A stretch of DNA of 64,000 bases. Origin: Glycomyces algeriensis. GTDB lineage: Bacteria; Actinomycetota; Actinomycetes; Mycobacteriales; Micromonosporaceae. Positions 18,127 to 26,747 of this stretch are shown piece after piece. The DNA lies in assembly GCF_027622855.1 (NCBI RefSeq), contig NZ_JAPZVR010000003.1, positions 335,148 to 399,147 of the forward strand. Direction: 5' to 3'. Under the pieces are notes generated by a model. It worked only from the letters and a program-made list of their open reading frames with translations. It ran no database searches and had not been told where the DNA came from. A program made the position numbers and the translations under genes. Position 1 is the first letter of the stretch, and each line of letters starts with the position of its first letter.

Positions 18127-19047
18127 ATGCGGCATGTCACCGACCGGACCGGACTCGTCCTCTTCACCGCCGCCTCGCTGCTCGCCGGCGCCAACTCGGT
18201 CGGCATCCGCTTCTCCAACCGCGAACTCGACCCGCTTTGGGGCGCGGGCCTGCGCTTCGGCGCCGCCGCCGTCCTCCTGCTGGCGATCATGGCCGCCCGC
18301 CGCCTCCCGATGCCCCGCGGCAAGGCCCTCGCCGGGGCCGCCGCGTTCGGCATGCTCAACTTCGGCATCCCGTTCGCGCTGGCCTACTACGCGCTGGTCC
18401 ACGTCCACGCCGGACTCGCACAGACGCTGCTGTCGCTGGTCCCCTTGGTGACACTGCTGCTCTCGGTATCGGAGCACCAAGAGCGGTTCCAGGCGCAACT
18501 GCTGATCGGCACCGTACTGGCGGTGACCGGTGTCGCCGTGATCGCGCAGGCCCCAATCCGCGGTGAGGTGCCGGTCCCGGCGCTGCTGGCCGTCCTGGGC
18601 GCGGTGCTGTCGTTCTCGCAGGCGAGCATCCTGGTGCACCGCCTGCCGACACTGCACCCGGTGACGGTGAACGCGGTCGGCATGGCGACGGCGGCGGCTG
18701 CACTGCTAGCGGGCTCGCTCGCTGCCGGCGACCAGTGGGTCCTACCCGAACGCGCCGAGACCTGGTGGGCGATCGCCTATCTCGTGCTGGCCGGGTCGGT
18801 CCTGCTGTTCATCCTGTACGTGCAGCTCATCGACCGGTGGGGACCGTCCCGGTCCTCGTATGCGTTCGTGGTGATCCCGGTCGTGACGATCATGCTCTCG
18901 GCCTGGCTCGACGACGAACCGCTCACCTGGTCGCTCCTCATCGGAGGCCCGCTGGTCCTCCTGGGCGTCTACCTGGGCGCCCTTCGCCGGCACGGGAACA
19001 CGCCCGCCGACCCCCCAGCGACTAGCGGCGTCGGTGGGTCGACCTGA
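18127..19047 (+). CDS. EamA/DMT-family transporter
   Basis: This 306-residue protein has ten predicted helices in two EamA repeats: the first from TGLVLFTAASLLAGANSVG to GVAVIAQ, the second from ALLAVLGAVLSFSQAS to LGVYLGAL. The internal duplication and length are normal for drug/metabolite exporters such as RhaT/YdcZ relatives. Substrates cannot be predicted from sequence. It is convergent with the following acetyltransferase gene. Confidence 0.88.
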   Translation: MRHVTDRTGLVLFTAASLLAGANSVGIRFSNRELDPLWGAGLRFGAAAVLLLAIMAARRLPMPRGKALAGAAAFGMLNFGIPFALAYYALVHVHAGLAQTLLSLVPLVTLLLSVSEHQERFQAQLLIGTVLAVTGVAVIAQAPIRGEVPVPALLAVLGAVLSFSQASILVHRLPTLHPVTVNAVGMATAAAALLAGSLAAGDQWVLPERAETWWAIAYLVLAGSVLLFILYVQLIDRWGPSRSSYAFVVIPVVTIMLSAWLDDEPLTWSLLIGGPLVLLGVYLGALRRHGNTPADPPATSGVGGST

Positions 19048-19089
19048 TGACTTCGCGTTTGCCGTACTGCTGCGGCGTGGACCGGTGTG

Positions 19090-19593
19090 TCAGGGCAGTG
19101 TTCGGGTGAGCCAGACGAGTTCGCCTCGGTCGTCGGTGGTGGTGTGGTCGCGCTCGAAACCAAGTTTGTCGAGGACCCGGAACGAGGCCGTATTCCAGGT
19201 GCGAACGGTCGACCACAGGCGCCTCCTGCCAGTCGCGGTCGCGGCGTCGAGGACTGCGCGGGCAGCTTCGGTCGCGTAGCCGTTGCCGTGGACGCGCTGG
19301 AACAGTTCATAGGCGATCTCGGGCTCGTCGATCGTGGCGCGGCCGACGATCAAGCCGCAGTAGCCGATGAAATCGTTCTCGACGCGGCGGCGTATGGGCA
19401 GCGTGGCGATCCCGGAGGCCGCGGTGAAAGCGAGACCGTCCGCGATGATTTTCCGGGCTTCTTCGACCGTCGGTTTCCCATCGCCGCGCTCGGCGTGCAA
19501 GGCGCACAGCGCCTCCGCGTCCGTCTCGGCCCACGGCTGGAGGATCAGCCGGTCGCTCGCCAGGTGGAAGGACATCGGTTCGTAGGCAGACAT
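19090..19593 (-). CDS. GNAT family N-acetyltransferase
   Basis: With the ATG at 19593 the protein has 167 residues; an in-frame GTG 15 bases upstream is possible. The RimJ/RimL-like pattern is clear: TDRL-type opening SDRLILQPWAETDAEAL, then GYCGLIVG, EPEIAYELFQRVHGNGYATEAARAVLD (split over motif A with the acetyl-CoA loop R-x-x-G-N-G), and NTASFRVLDKLGFERDH. Such enzymes acetylate N-terminal amines or small amines with acetyl-CoA. Confidence 0.87.
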   Translation of the reverse strand: MSAYEPMSFHLASDRLILQPWAETDAEALCALHAERGDGKPTVEEARKIIADGLAFTAASGIATLPIRRRVENDFIGYCGLIVGRATIDEPEIAYELFQRVHGNGYATEAARAVLDAATATGRRRLWSTVRTWNTASFRVLDKLGFERDHTTTDDRGELVWLTRTLP

Positions 19594-19730
19594 GCCCTTA
19601 CTTTCCACCAGGGACCACCGCGACCCTCTTCAGGGGTGCCGAGTCGTTGTCGATGCTGACAGTGGCGCCGAAGGCGAGCGCGCTCCAGATGGCCAGGGCG
19701 ACACGCAGCGTCCCGCACGCAGCCCGACGT

Positions 19731-20075
19731 GCGCTCCTCGACATCCAGATGCCGGGCAAGGACGGCCTCCGAGTCGCCGCCGAACTCCACCGCGCCCGCC
19801 CCGGCTGCCGGATCATCATCTGCACCACGTTCGGGCGGCCCGGCTACCTCGCCCGGGCGATGACGGCCGGAGCCGTCGGCTTCATCGTCAAGGACGCCCC
19901 GCCGGAACAGCTCGTCGAAGCCGTCCGCCGCGTCCACAGCGGACTACGGGTGGTCGACGCGGCGCTCGCCGCCGAGTCGCTCGCCACCAGGGAGGGCCCG
20001 CTCACCGCCCGCGAGCGCGAGGTCATACGCATCGCCCGCGTCGGCAGCACCGCCGCGGATATCGCCGCCTGTCCT
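19731..20075 (+). pseudogene. Decayed NarL/DesR-type response regulator
   Basis: The readable part starts inside the receiver domain (LLDIQMPGKDG, so the phosphorylated Asp is present), continues through TTFGRPGYLARAMTAGAVGF and IVKDAPPEQL, and ends at the beginning of the LuxR helix-turn-helix (LTAREREVIRIARVGSTAADIAA). The first ~45 residues and the last ~35, including the recognition helix, are missing. No histidine kinase is nearby. The TTFGRPGYL pattern resembles DesR-like regulators paired with DesK kinases. Confidence 0.75.
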
Positions 20076-20110
20076 CCGGAGCCACGGCTATATCCGACGG
20101 GTCGACCTGG

Positions 20111-21328
20111 CTACGCGGTCATGTTGAGGACGAGGTCCGCCGCAGTGTCGGCGCCGTCGGTGCGGATCTTCGGGCCGAGTTCAGCGGCGCGGCGGCCGGT
20201 CTCGGGATCGAGTGCGGTTGCCAGTGCGGCCGTGAGGGTCTCGGTTGTCGGCACGGGACCGTCGTGGCGGGCGCCGATGCCGAGTTCGGCGACACGGCCG
20301 GCCCAGTAGGGCTGGTCCACGATCTGCGGCACGACCACCTGCGGTGTGCCCGAACGGGTCGCCGTGTGCGTGGTCCCGGCGCCGCCGTGGTGGACGATCG
20401 CGGCCACCCGTGGGAACAGCGCCTGCTGGTTGACCTCGTCGATCACGAAGCAGTCGTCGCGGTCGTCGATCGGAGCGAGCCGAGCCCAGCCGCGCGAGAG
20501 CACTGCGCGGCGCCCGTGTGCGCGCACCGACTCAACGACCGCGCGGGCCGCGTCCTCGGCATCGCGGACCGGGATGCTGCCGAATCCGATGTAGACCGGC
20601 GGTTCGCCCGCATCGAGGAAGGCCTCCAGGTCGGCCGGGAGCGGGCGCTCGTCAGGGAGGATCCACGCGCCGGTCTGGACGACGTCGATGAGGTCGGTCG
20701 GCTCCCACGGGCTGAGCACCGGGTCGGTGGCGAGCCAGCGATGGTCGGTCAGGGTACGGGTGCGCACGTCCTCGGTCGGCGGCAGTCCGATCGATTCGCG
20801 GTAGGCGTTGACCGGCTCGCCGAAGATCGCCTGCATCTTCTGCTTGTCCCACTCCCAGAGCGCGCGATTGTCGAGGTCCTCGGGGAGGGGCCAGCCGGGC
20901 ATCGGGAACGGCCGCTGCGTATGCGAGGGCAGGGTCGTCGGTTGCAGAGCGGCGCTGGCGAACGGGATCCCGTACCGTTCGGCGACGGCCTGGGCGGTGG
21001 CGACCACTGGGAAGAGCCCGGTCGCGACGAACGCGTCGCAGCCCTCCTCGGCGACGGCGGTGAAGGCCGGGCCGTGGGAAGCGAGGATCTCGCGGATGTG
21101 CTGGTGCATGCTCGGGCCGGTCCCTTTGGCGATGGACTGGACCATCTGGCGGATCGGCGCGTCGACCGGCAGATGCCGTGCGTCGGCGCGGGCGGCCAGA
21201 TCGGTGAACTCCGGGTCCGGCGGCGCGGCGATCGTGACCTCCGCGTTCTTGGCGGTCAGGCGGGCGGCGAGCCCGGCGAGCGGTTCGATGTCCCCGCGGG
21301 ACCCGCGGGAGGCGAGCAGTACGCGCAT
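20111..21328 (-). CDS. GT1 (MGT/UGT-like) glycosyltransferase
   Basis: This 405-residue GT-B enzyme starts MRVLLASRGSRGDIEPLAGLA, the classic N-terminal acceptor-side pattern with the catalytic His position replaced by the RGDIEP type. The C-terminal donor motif is present: FVIDEVNQQALFPRVAAIVH, HHGGAGTTHTATRSGTPQ and PQIVDQPYWAGRVAELG. The family transfers sugars from nucleotide donors to lipids, sterols or macrolide-like products (actinobacterial self-resistance MGTs are relatives). No biosynthetic cluster adjoins it. The acceptor is unknown. Confidence 0.9.
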   Translation of the reverse strand: MRVLLASRGSRGDIEPLAGLAARLTAKNAEVTIAAPPDPEFTDLAARADARHLPVDAPIRQMVQSIAKGTGPSMHQHIREILASHGPAFTAVAEEGCDAFVATGLFPVVATAQAVAERYGIPFASAALQPTTLPSHTQRPFPMPGWPLPEDLDNRALWEWDKQKMQAIFGEPVNAYRESIGLPPTEDVRTRTLTDHRWLATDPVLSPWEPTDLIDVVQTGAWILPDERPLPADLEAFLDAGEPPVYIGFGSIPVRDAEDAARAVVESVRAHGRRAVLSRGWARLAPIDDRDDCFVIDEVNQQALFPRVAAIVHHGGAGTTHTATRSGTPQVVVPQIVDQPYWAGRVAELGIGARHDGPVPTTETLTAALATALDPETGRRAAELGPKIRTDGADTAADLVLNMTA

Positions 21329-21669
21329 TCCATGTCTCCTCGATTGGAGCGTTTTGGTTCCGGCCGCTCATTCTGCACCAGGTCAGCACCCATATCCGGT
21401 CCCCGGTGGCAGTGGTTTCGCACTCGGGGTGATAGACAATGAAAGGGGTGAGGAACAGCACGCCTGGTGGTCGAGTACCGGGGGAATCAGGTTTCTACAG
21501 CCGAATCCTGTCGAGTCGGACCCGGAGGAGCTTCGCGTCCGATCAGCGGCGTGGCCGGGCGTGATATGCCTGCAAGGCATCCTGTTCATCCTCGCCACGC
21601 CATCGCGTGGCGACACCTGCCGCCCGAGCTCGTCCTCGGATCGAGCCCTCGTCCCAAAGGTATTGCGGC
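21329..21669. other. Gap without a supported gene
   Basis: No frame here has both a ribosome-binding site and a recognisable product. The region should hold the promoter of the glycosyltransferase on the minus strand. Confidence 0.5.
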
Positions 21670-21712
21670 GCGGGCTGCTCCGCGTGATCAGCGATCATGC
21701 GAAGCAGCCCGC
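21670..21712 (-). terminator. Terminator of the levanase gene
   Basis: A 20-bp stem with two non-Watson-Crick positions (21670-21689 region with 21693-21712) lies 15 bases after the stop codon of the GH32 levanase. Confidence 0.65.
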
Positions 21713-21726
21713 TCGTGCCGCGCCGC

Positions 21727-23667
21727 TCAGGCGGCTTCGATGGTCCACTGCTGGTTGTTGCTACTGCTGAGGGCCCATTGACCGGCGCTCGAGCCGTTGG
21801 TGGTGCGGCCCATGCTGTCGAGGTACAGGCCGGTCGCGCGATTCTTGATCCGCACGTACGAGCCGGTGTTCTCCACGACCCACTGCTGGTTGTAGTTGAC
21901 GCTGCTGGCCCATTGGCCGGCGTTGGAGCCGTTGGTGGTGCGGCCCATGCCGTCGAGGTACAGGCCGGTCGCGCGATTCTTGATCCGCACGTACGAGCCG
22001 GTGTTCTCCACGACCCACTGCTGGTTGTTGCTGCCAGAGCTGGAGGCCCACTGCCCGGTGTCGGTGCCGTTGGTGGTGCGGCCCATGCCGTCGAGGTACA
22101 GGCCGGTCGCGCGGTTCTTGATCCGCGCATAAGCGGTCGCGACTGCCGGGTTGAACTCGGTGATCGTGACGTCGTGGAAGACCGCGGGGCCGCCGTCGGT
22201 GTACAGCGCGATCCGGTCGTCGGCGTTCTCGGGGTACGTCAGGCTGGAGTGGACGTACCGGCCGTCGTCGACGAACATCTCGACTGAGAGGTTGTCGACC
22301 AGGATCCGCAGGTTCACCTCGCGCCGCGCCGGGTCGAAGGGCGTGTGGCTCTCGAGCCAGCGGCTGTCAGGGTTGCCGGTGAACTCCCTGTTGACGTAGG
22401 CGAAGTCGTGGTAGACGCCGGCGTCGATGTGCCTGGAGTCGTCGTTCGACAGTCGCAGCTGCAGCCCAAGATTCTGGAGCTGGTTCCAGGTGACGCGGGT
22501 CTGGATCTGGTAGGCCCGTCCTCGGTAGTCGAGCACGGTCCTGCCGTCGACGGTGATGTCGCCGAGGTTGATTCGCCTCGAGGCGCGCGCTTCCAAGGTC
22601 CGGACCGGGGTGGAGACCAGCGCTGACTCTGACCCGTACCACTTGAGCGAGACTTCGCGGACGATCGAGTCGGTCCCGTTGAACCCGTCCGACCCCCAGG
22701 TGGGGGTGTTGTTCGCGTAGTCCCAGAAGTTCATCCAGCCGATGGCGTAGCGGGTCTTGGGGTCGATCTGACCGTTCACCCTGCGTTCCCAGGTGACGGC
22801 GGCGTACCAGTCCCAGCCGTAGTCGAGCCACTTCGGCTCCTGGTGGTCGGGGATGAAGTTGGAGCCGTTGAAGTTCCCGGTCCAGTACGCGTAGTTCGCC
22901 GGCAGTCCCAGGTGTTTGGCGTTGACGCTGACGCCCAGCACCCACTTGCCGGGGCCGGTGTCGGAGTCCATCCAGAACAGGTCGGGGCATTCGAAGACGC
23001 CCAGGCCGCCCCTGATGAACCCGTCGACGTACGTCCAGCTCTTGAGGTCGTTGGAGTGGTAGAACCCGACCTTGTCGTTCTCGGCGAGGGCCATCACCCA
23101 CCGGCTGCGGGCCTCGTCCCAGATGATCTTGGGGTCGCGGAAGTCCACGACGCCGGGGTTGGCCAGGGCGACCTGGTCGCGCCGGTTGAAGGTGCGACCA
23201 CCGTCGGTCGAGTAGAACAGGAATTGCGCCTGCTTATGGGGAGCCGGCGCGAATCGGTCCTCTTGCGTCGCGAGGGCGATGATGGCGCCCGCACCGTAGC
23301 CGGCCGTATTGCGCTCGTCGACGACGAGGCATCCGGACCAGATCGACCCGTTCGGATTGGTCTCCTTGGCAATGGCGTCGCCGAGGTCGCGGAATGCGAC
23401 ATTGTCGTCAGAGGCGACCAGTCGCCATGAGGTTCCGACCGCCGATGGGAAGTCCTTGTTGTACAGGTAGTAGTAGTACGTCTGTCCATTGACGTAGATC
23501 GGGCGCTGCGGGTCGTTCTTCCAGCCCTTGGGCACGGAATAGTGGTAGTAGGGGCGCCGCGACAGGGATTGTGCAGCCGCTGGGCTCGCCATTGGAACAC
23601 CGATCAGGCAGGCGGCACCGCCGACACCGGCGGCGCGGAACAGCGCCCGTCTCGAGGTTTGCAGCAT
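21727..23667 (-). CDS. Tat-exported GH32 levanase/fructanase with RICIN module
   Basis: Two adjacent ATGs (23670, 23667) follow TTTGGAG; the second has the better spacing and gives 646 residues. The signal peptide MLQTSRRALFRAAG is twin-arginine. The GH32 propeller (about 36-345) has the nucleophile motif GWKNDPQ, the stabiliser motif DFRDPK and the acid/base motif FECPDLF. A GH32C sandwich follows to about 500. The last ~135 residues are three 45-46 residue RICIN units, each with RIKNRATGLYLD and NNQQW or YNQQW. It should hydrolyse levan or inulin outside the cell. It has its own promoter region and terminator. Confidence 0.9.
   Translation of the reverse strand: MLQTSRRALFRAAGVGGAACLIGVPMASPAAAQSLSRRPYYHYSVPKGWKNDPQRPIYVNGQTYYYYLYNKDFPSAVGTSWRLVASDDNVAFRDLGDAIAKETNPNGSIWSGCLVVDERNTAGYGAGAIIALATQEDRFAPAPHKQAQFLFYSTDGGRTFNRRDQVALANPGVVDFRDPKIIWDEARSRWVMALAENDKVGFYHSNDLKSWTYVDGFIRGGLGVFECPDLFWMDSDTGPGKWVLGVSVNAKHLGLPANYAYWTGNFNGSNFIPDHQEPKWLDYGWDWYAAVTWERRVNGQIDPKTRYAIGWMNFWDYANNTPTWGSDGFNGTDSIVREVSLKWYGSESALVSTPVRTLEARASRRINLGDITVDGRTVLDYRGRAYQIQTRVTWNQLQNLGLQLRLSNDDSRHIDAGVYHDFAYVNREFTGNPDSRWLESHTPFDPARREVNLRILVDNLSVEMFVDDGRYVHSSLTYPENADDRIALYTDGGPAVFHDVTITEFNPAVATAYARIKNRATGLYLDGMGRTTNGTDTGQWASSSGSNNQQWVVENTGSYVRIKNRATGLYLDGMGRTTNGSNAGQWASSVNYNQQWVVENTGSYVRIKNRATGLYLDSMGRTTNGSSAGQWALSSSNNQQWTIEAA
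21733..22140 (-). repeat. Three tandem ~135-138 bp repeats inside the levanase RICIN module
   Basis: The three beta-trefoil units are very similar at the DNA level; for example CGGTCGCGCG recurs at 21831, 21966 and about 22104. This points to recent internal duplication or conversion rather than an old trefoil. Confidence 0.8.
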
Positions 23668-23720
23668 CATCGCTCCAAATCTGCATTGTGAGTGTGGAAT
23701 TGACATAGGCAAATGTATTT

Positions 23721-23770
23721 GGTTAAACGAGGTTAAATCAATGGCCGCCGACAGGTTAATTTCGGTTAAA
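23721..23770. promoter_or_regulatory. Four GGTTAA repeats upstream of the levanase
   Basis: GGTTAA occurs at 23721, 23731, 23754 and 23764, as two pairs with exact 10-bp spacing inside the pair. GGTTAAACGA resembles the left half of the LacI operator candidates at 29097-29152. The cluster lies 50-100 bases upstream of the levanase start, where its promoter must be. Confidence 0.55.
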
Positions 23771-23771
23771 C

Positions 23772-23814
23772 CTAAGGCAGGCCGTTCCGCGATCACGGAA
23801 TCGGCCTGCCTTAG
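23772..23814 (-). terminator. Terminator of the LacI-ABC-GH operon
   Basis: CTAAGGCAGGCCG at 23772-23784 pairs perfectly with 23802-23814, and an inner TTCCG/CGGAA extends the stem. It follows the GH32-like gene at 23845 and separates the operon from the levanase. Confidence 0.75.
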
Positions 23815-23844
23815 CGTTCTGATTGCGATAAGTGCGCTGATCTC

Positions 23845-24816
23845 TCAGTATCGATCGATTCGCACGAGCCGCTCTCCGTCCCACTGCACCGGAATGGGAT
23901 CAGTCAGTTCGCCGACGAACGCCCCGTTCTCGGTATTCCGGAATCCGATGAGGTGCGCCCTGCTTTCGAGATCGTGCAGGCGGGCGGCGTACAGGCTCTC
24001 GTGCTCGAACGGGCGGGCCTTCGCGATGTCGAAGAGCGCGCCGTCGAGTCCGCCGAGCGGGTCGTCGACGGGCACCACGTAGTTGTCGCCGGTCTCGCCA
24101 AGCGCGCGGCGGGCATCGGCGGCTTCCTTCTCACCGCAGCAGAACAGCAGCAGCCATTGACCGTCCACCTGGTGCAGTTGGCACACCTCGATCTGGCCGA
24201 AGCCGAGCGCGTCCGGGCGGCTCAGCGGCGGCAGCACCTCCCAGGTCTCCAGGTCCGTCGAGCGGGCGTGCCCGACGACGCCGCGTTCGCGGGCCGGCTC
24301 GGAGCCGGAGACGCGCGCGGTGAACAGCATCCGCCAGCCCTCGCCGCCGGGGTCGGGGAAGACCCAGGGGTCGCGGCAGGCCTCGTCGAACCAGCCGGAG
24401 TCGGGCCCGAACTTCTCGTAGAACCTCGGATCGGCCTCGACCTGCGGTCCGGGTAGCCGCGTCCAGGTGATCAGGTCATCGGAGACGGCGGAGCCGATTC
24501 GCTGGATCAGGCCGTTCTCGGCGCGGGAGACGCCGGTGTAGAACATTCGCCACCGGCCCTGACCGTCGCGTACGACCGATCCGGTCCACGTCGCTTGGTC
24601 GTCCCAGGCCGGCGCGTCGGCGCACACCAGCGCGTCCGGCAGCAGCGTCCAGTCCTTCAGGTCCGCGGAGACGGCGTGGCCGATGGACGCCCGCTGGTGG
24701 CGGCGGCCCTCCTCCTGGAGCGCGCGGGACGCCCGCAGGAAGAACGCGTGGTGGCGGCCGTCGTCGTCGGTGGCGTACCACGAGTCCCAGACCCAGTGGT
24801 CGGCGAGTTTCAGCAT
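23845..24816 (-). CDS. Cytoplasmic GH32/GH68-like five-bladed propeller glycosidase
   Basis: This 323-residue protein lacks a signal peptide. The propeller pattern reads WVWDSWYATDDDGRHHAFFL, SADLKDWTLLPDAL, WTGSVVRDGQGRWRMFYTG, DEACRDPWVFPD with the conserved RDP, and IEVCQLHQVDGQWLLL with a likely acid Glu. This corresponds to the W-D, RDP and E-C sites of clan GH-J, though the N-terminal NDP nucleophile motif is replaced by WDSW. It is the last gene after the ABC permeases, so it probably cleaves imported fructo-oligosaccharides. Function by family is moderately sure. Confidence 0.72.
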   Translation of the reverse strand: MLKLADHWVWDSWYATDDDGRHHAFFLRASRALQEEGRRHQRASIGHAVSADLKDWTLLPDALVCADAPAWDDQATWTGSVVRDGQGRWRMFYTGVSRAENGLIQRIGSAVSDDLITWTRLPGPQVEADPRFYEKFGPDSGWFDEACRDPWVFPDPGGEGWRMLFTARVSGSEPARERGVVGHARSTDLETWEVLPPLSRPDALGFGQIEVCQLHQVDGQWLLLFCCGEKEAADARRALGETGDNYVVPVDDPLGGLDGALFDIAKARPFEHESLYAARLHDLESRAHLIGFRNTENGAFVGELTDPIPVQWDGERLVRIDRY

Positions 24817-24865
24817 CGGTTTCCTTCATTGATTGCAGTTCAGGGGTGCTGGGGGGAGGGGCCGT

Positions 24866-25759
24866 TCAGTCCTTCATGCCCGCGCTGGCGATGGACTGGA
24901 TGAAGGCACGCTGGAACGCGATGAAGACGGCGACCATCGGGATGGTGATCATCGAGATGTAGGCCATGACCTCGCCCCAGGACGTGTCGAGCTGGAAGAA
25001 GTACTGGACGCCGACCATGACGGGGCGCAGCTCCTCGCTCTGCACGGTCATGAGCGGCCACAGGTACGCGTTCCAGGTGGCCGGTGAGGTGACCACGGTC
25101 AGGATGGTGACGGTGGCGAACACCGGCTTCGACAGCGGGACGATGATCCGCCAGTAGGTGTGCAGCCAGCCGGCCCCGTCCATCGCGGCGGCCTCTTCGA
25201 GGCCTTTGGGGAGGCTCTTGAAGTACTGGGCGAACAGGAAGATCGAGAAGGCGTTCACGATGAACGGGACGATCTGCACGTGATAGGTGTTCAGCCAGCC
25301 GATCTCCATGACCGGCCGGAGGCCCTCGAAGCCGATCCAGGGCAGGTTCGCGACCAGGTAGACCATCGGCACGATCGTGGTGTCGAACGGCAGGATGAGG
25401 GTCGCGATGATGAAGCCGAAGACCACCGCCCGGCCCTTCCAGCGCATCCGGGCGAGGGCGTAGCCGCACATGGAGTTCACGACGAGACCGAGGGCCGTGA
25501 CCATGAACGTGATGAACAGCGTGTTGCCCAGGAAGCGCCAGAACGGGACCCGGTCGAACACGGCCGAGTAGTTCGCGAAGGAGACCTCCCCGACCGGTAG
25601 GAAGGCCCGGAAGGAGTCCATGTCGGCGAAGATCTGGTGGTCGCTCTTGAAGCTGGCGGCCAGCATGAACATGATCGGGAACAGGAAGAACACGGCCAGG
25701 AGCGCCATGGGCAGGTACACCCACCGGCGGCGGCGCGGCCGCAGCGTCATTGCGGTCAT
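24866..25759 (-). CDS. Sugar ABC transporter permease (MalG type)
   Basis: This 297-residue permease has six helices and the MalG-class EAA loop EEAAAMDGAGWLHTYWRIIVP near residue 195, which docks on the ATPase. It overlaps no gene but lies seven bases from the MalF-type gene, and 50 bases before the GH32-like gene. No ATPase gene is present in the locus, so a shared MsiK-like ATPase elsewhere is expected, as in other actinobacterial CUT1 systems. Confidence 0.92.
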   Translation of the reverse strand: MTAMTLRPRRRRWVYLPMALLAVFFLFPIMFMLAASFKSDHQIFADMDSFRAFLPVGEVSFANYSAVFDRVPFWRFLGNTLFITFMVTALGLVVNSMCGYALARMRWKGRAVVFGFIIATLILPFDTTIVPMVYLVANLPWIGFEGLRPVMEIGWLNTYHVQIVPFIVNAFSIFLFAQYFKSLPKGLEEAAAMDGAGWLHTYWRIIVPLSKPVFATVTILTVVTSPATWNAYLWPLMTVQSEELRPVMVGVQYFFQLDTSWGEVMAYISMITIPMVAVFIAFQRAFIQSIASAGMKD

Positions 25760-25765
25760 GGCGAT

Positions 25766-26734
25766 TCAGTCCTTGTCGCGGGTCAGGCGGCGCTGGATGA
25801 GCGCCAGGGTGAGCACGATGCAGAAGAACACCAGTGACAGGGATGCGGCGTAACCGATCTGCTGCTGCTGGAATCCCTTCTGGACGATCTGATAGACGAT
25901 GGAGCTGGTCGAGTTCAGCGGTCCGCCGCCGGTCATGATGTCGACCTGGATGAACAGGCTCATCGCGGCGATCGTGATGGTGATGAGCACGAACACGAAG
26001 GTGGGCTTGAGGAGCGGCAGCGTGATGTGCCGGAACTGCTCCCATCTCGTGGTGCCGTCGAGTGCGGCCGCCTCGTAGATCTCTTCGGGGATGGTCTGCA
26101 GGCCCGCGAGCCAGATGATCATGTGGAAGCCCACCCCCTGCCAGACGCTCATCACGACGATGGCGCCCATGGCCGTCGATGGGTCCGACAGCCAGGCCTG
26201 GCCGGCCCAGACGCCCCCGGTGAGCATCGACAGCGTCGAGTTGATGAGACCGTCTTCCTGGTAGAGGAAGCGCCACAGGAGGCTGATGACCACCATGGAG
26301 GTGATCACCGGCAGGAAGTAGACGGTGCGGAAGAAGTTCCGCCCCGCGATCTTCTGGTTGACCAGGAGCGCCAGCACCAGACCGAGTCCCCCCTGCAGCG
26401 GCACGACGAGCGCCGCGAACACGAACGTGTTCAGCATGGAGCGGGTGAACACCGGGTCCTCGGTGAAAGCGCGCCGAAAGTTGTCCAGGCCCACGAACTC
26501 CGGCGCGACCGGCGAGATGAGCCGGGCGTTGGTGAAGCTCATGGCCAGTGACACCACTGCCGGACCGATTACGAACAGCAGCAGCAGCACTATGGCCGGA
26601 ATGGCGAAGACGGTCCCGGCTCGCTGCTCGGAGCGGCTGAAGTTGCCGCGGCGACGGTTGTGCCGCTGCGGTGTCGGTACGCGGTCGGCGGCTGCTGCTG
26701 CGGCGGCGACTCGGTCGGTGCTGGCGATGGTCAT
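25766..26734 (-). CDS. Sugar ABC transporter permease (MalF type)
   Basis: From the ATG at 26734 (AAAGG upstream) the protein has 322 residues. After a basic, Ala-rich N-terminus come six helices (VFAIPAIVLLLLFVIGPAVV first) and the EAA loop EEIYEAAALDGTTRWEQFRH. It pairs with the MalG-type permease and the binding protein encoded 14 bases upstream. Together they form a CUT1 importer. Confidence 0.92.
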   Translation of the reverse strand: MTIASTDRVAAAAAAADRVPTPQRHNRRRGNFSRSEQRAGTVFAIPAIVLLLLFVIGPAVVSLAMSFTNARLISPVAPEFVGLDNFRRAFTEDPVFTRSMLNTFVFAALVVPLQGGLGLVLALLVNQKIAGRNFFRTVYFLPVITSMVVISLLWRFLYQEDGLINSTLSMLTGGVWAGQAWLSDPSTAMGAIVVMSVWQGVGFHMIIWLAGLQTIPEEIYEAAALDGTTRWEQFRHITLPLLKPTFVFVLITITIAAMSLFIQVDIMTGGGPLNSTSSIVYQIVQKGFQQQQIGYAASLSLVFFCIVLTLALIQRRLTRDKD

Positions 26735-26747
26735 ATGATCGCCTTTC

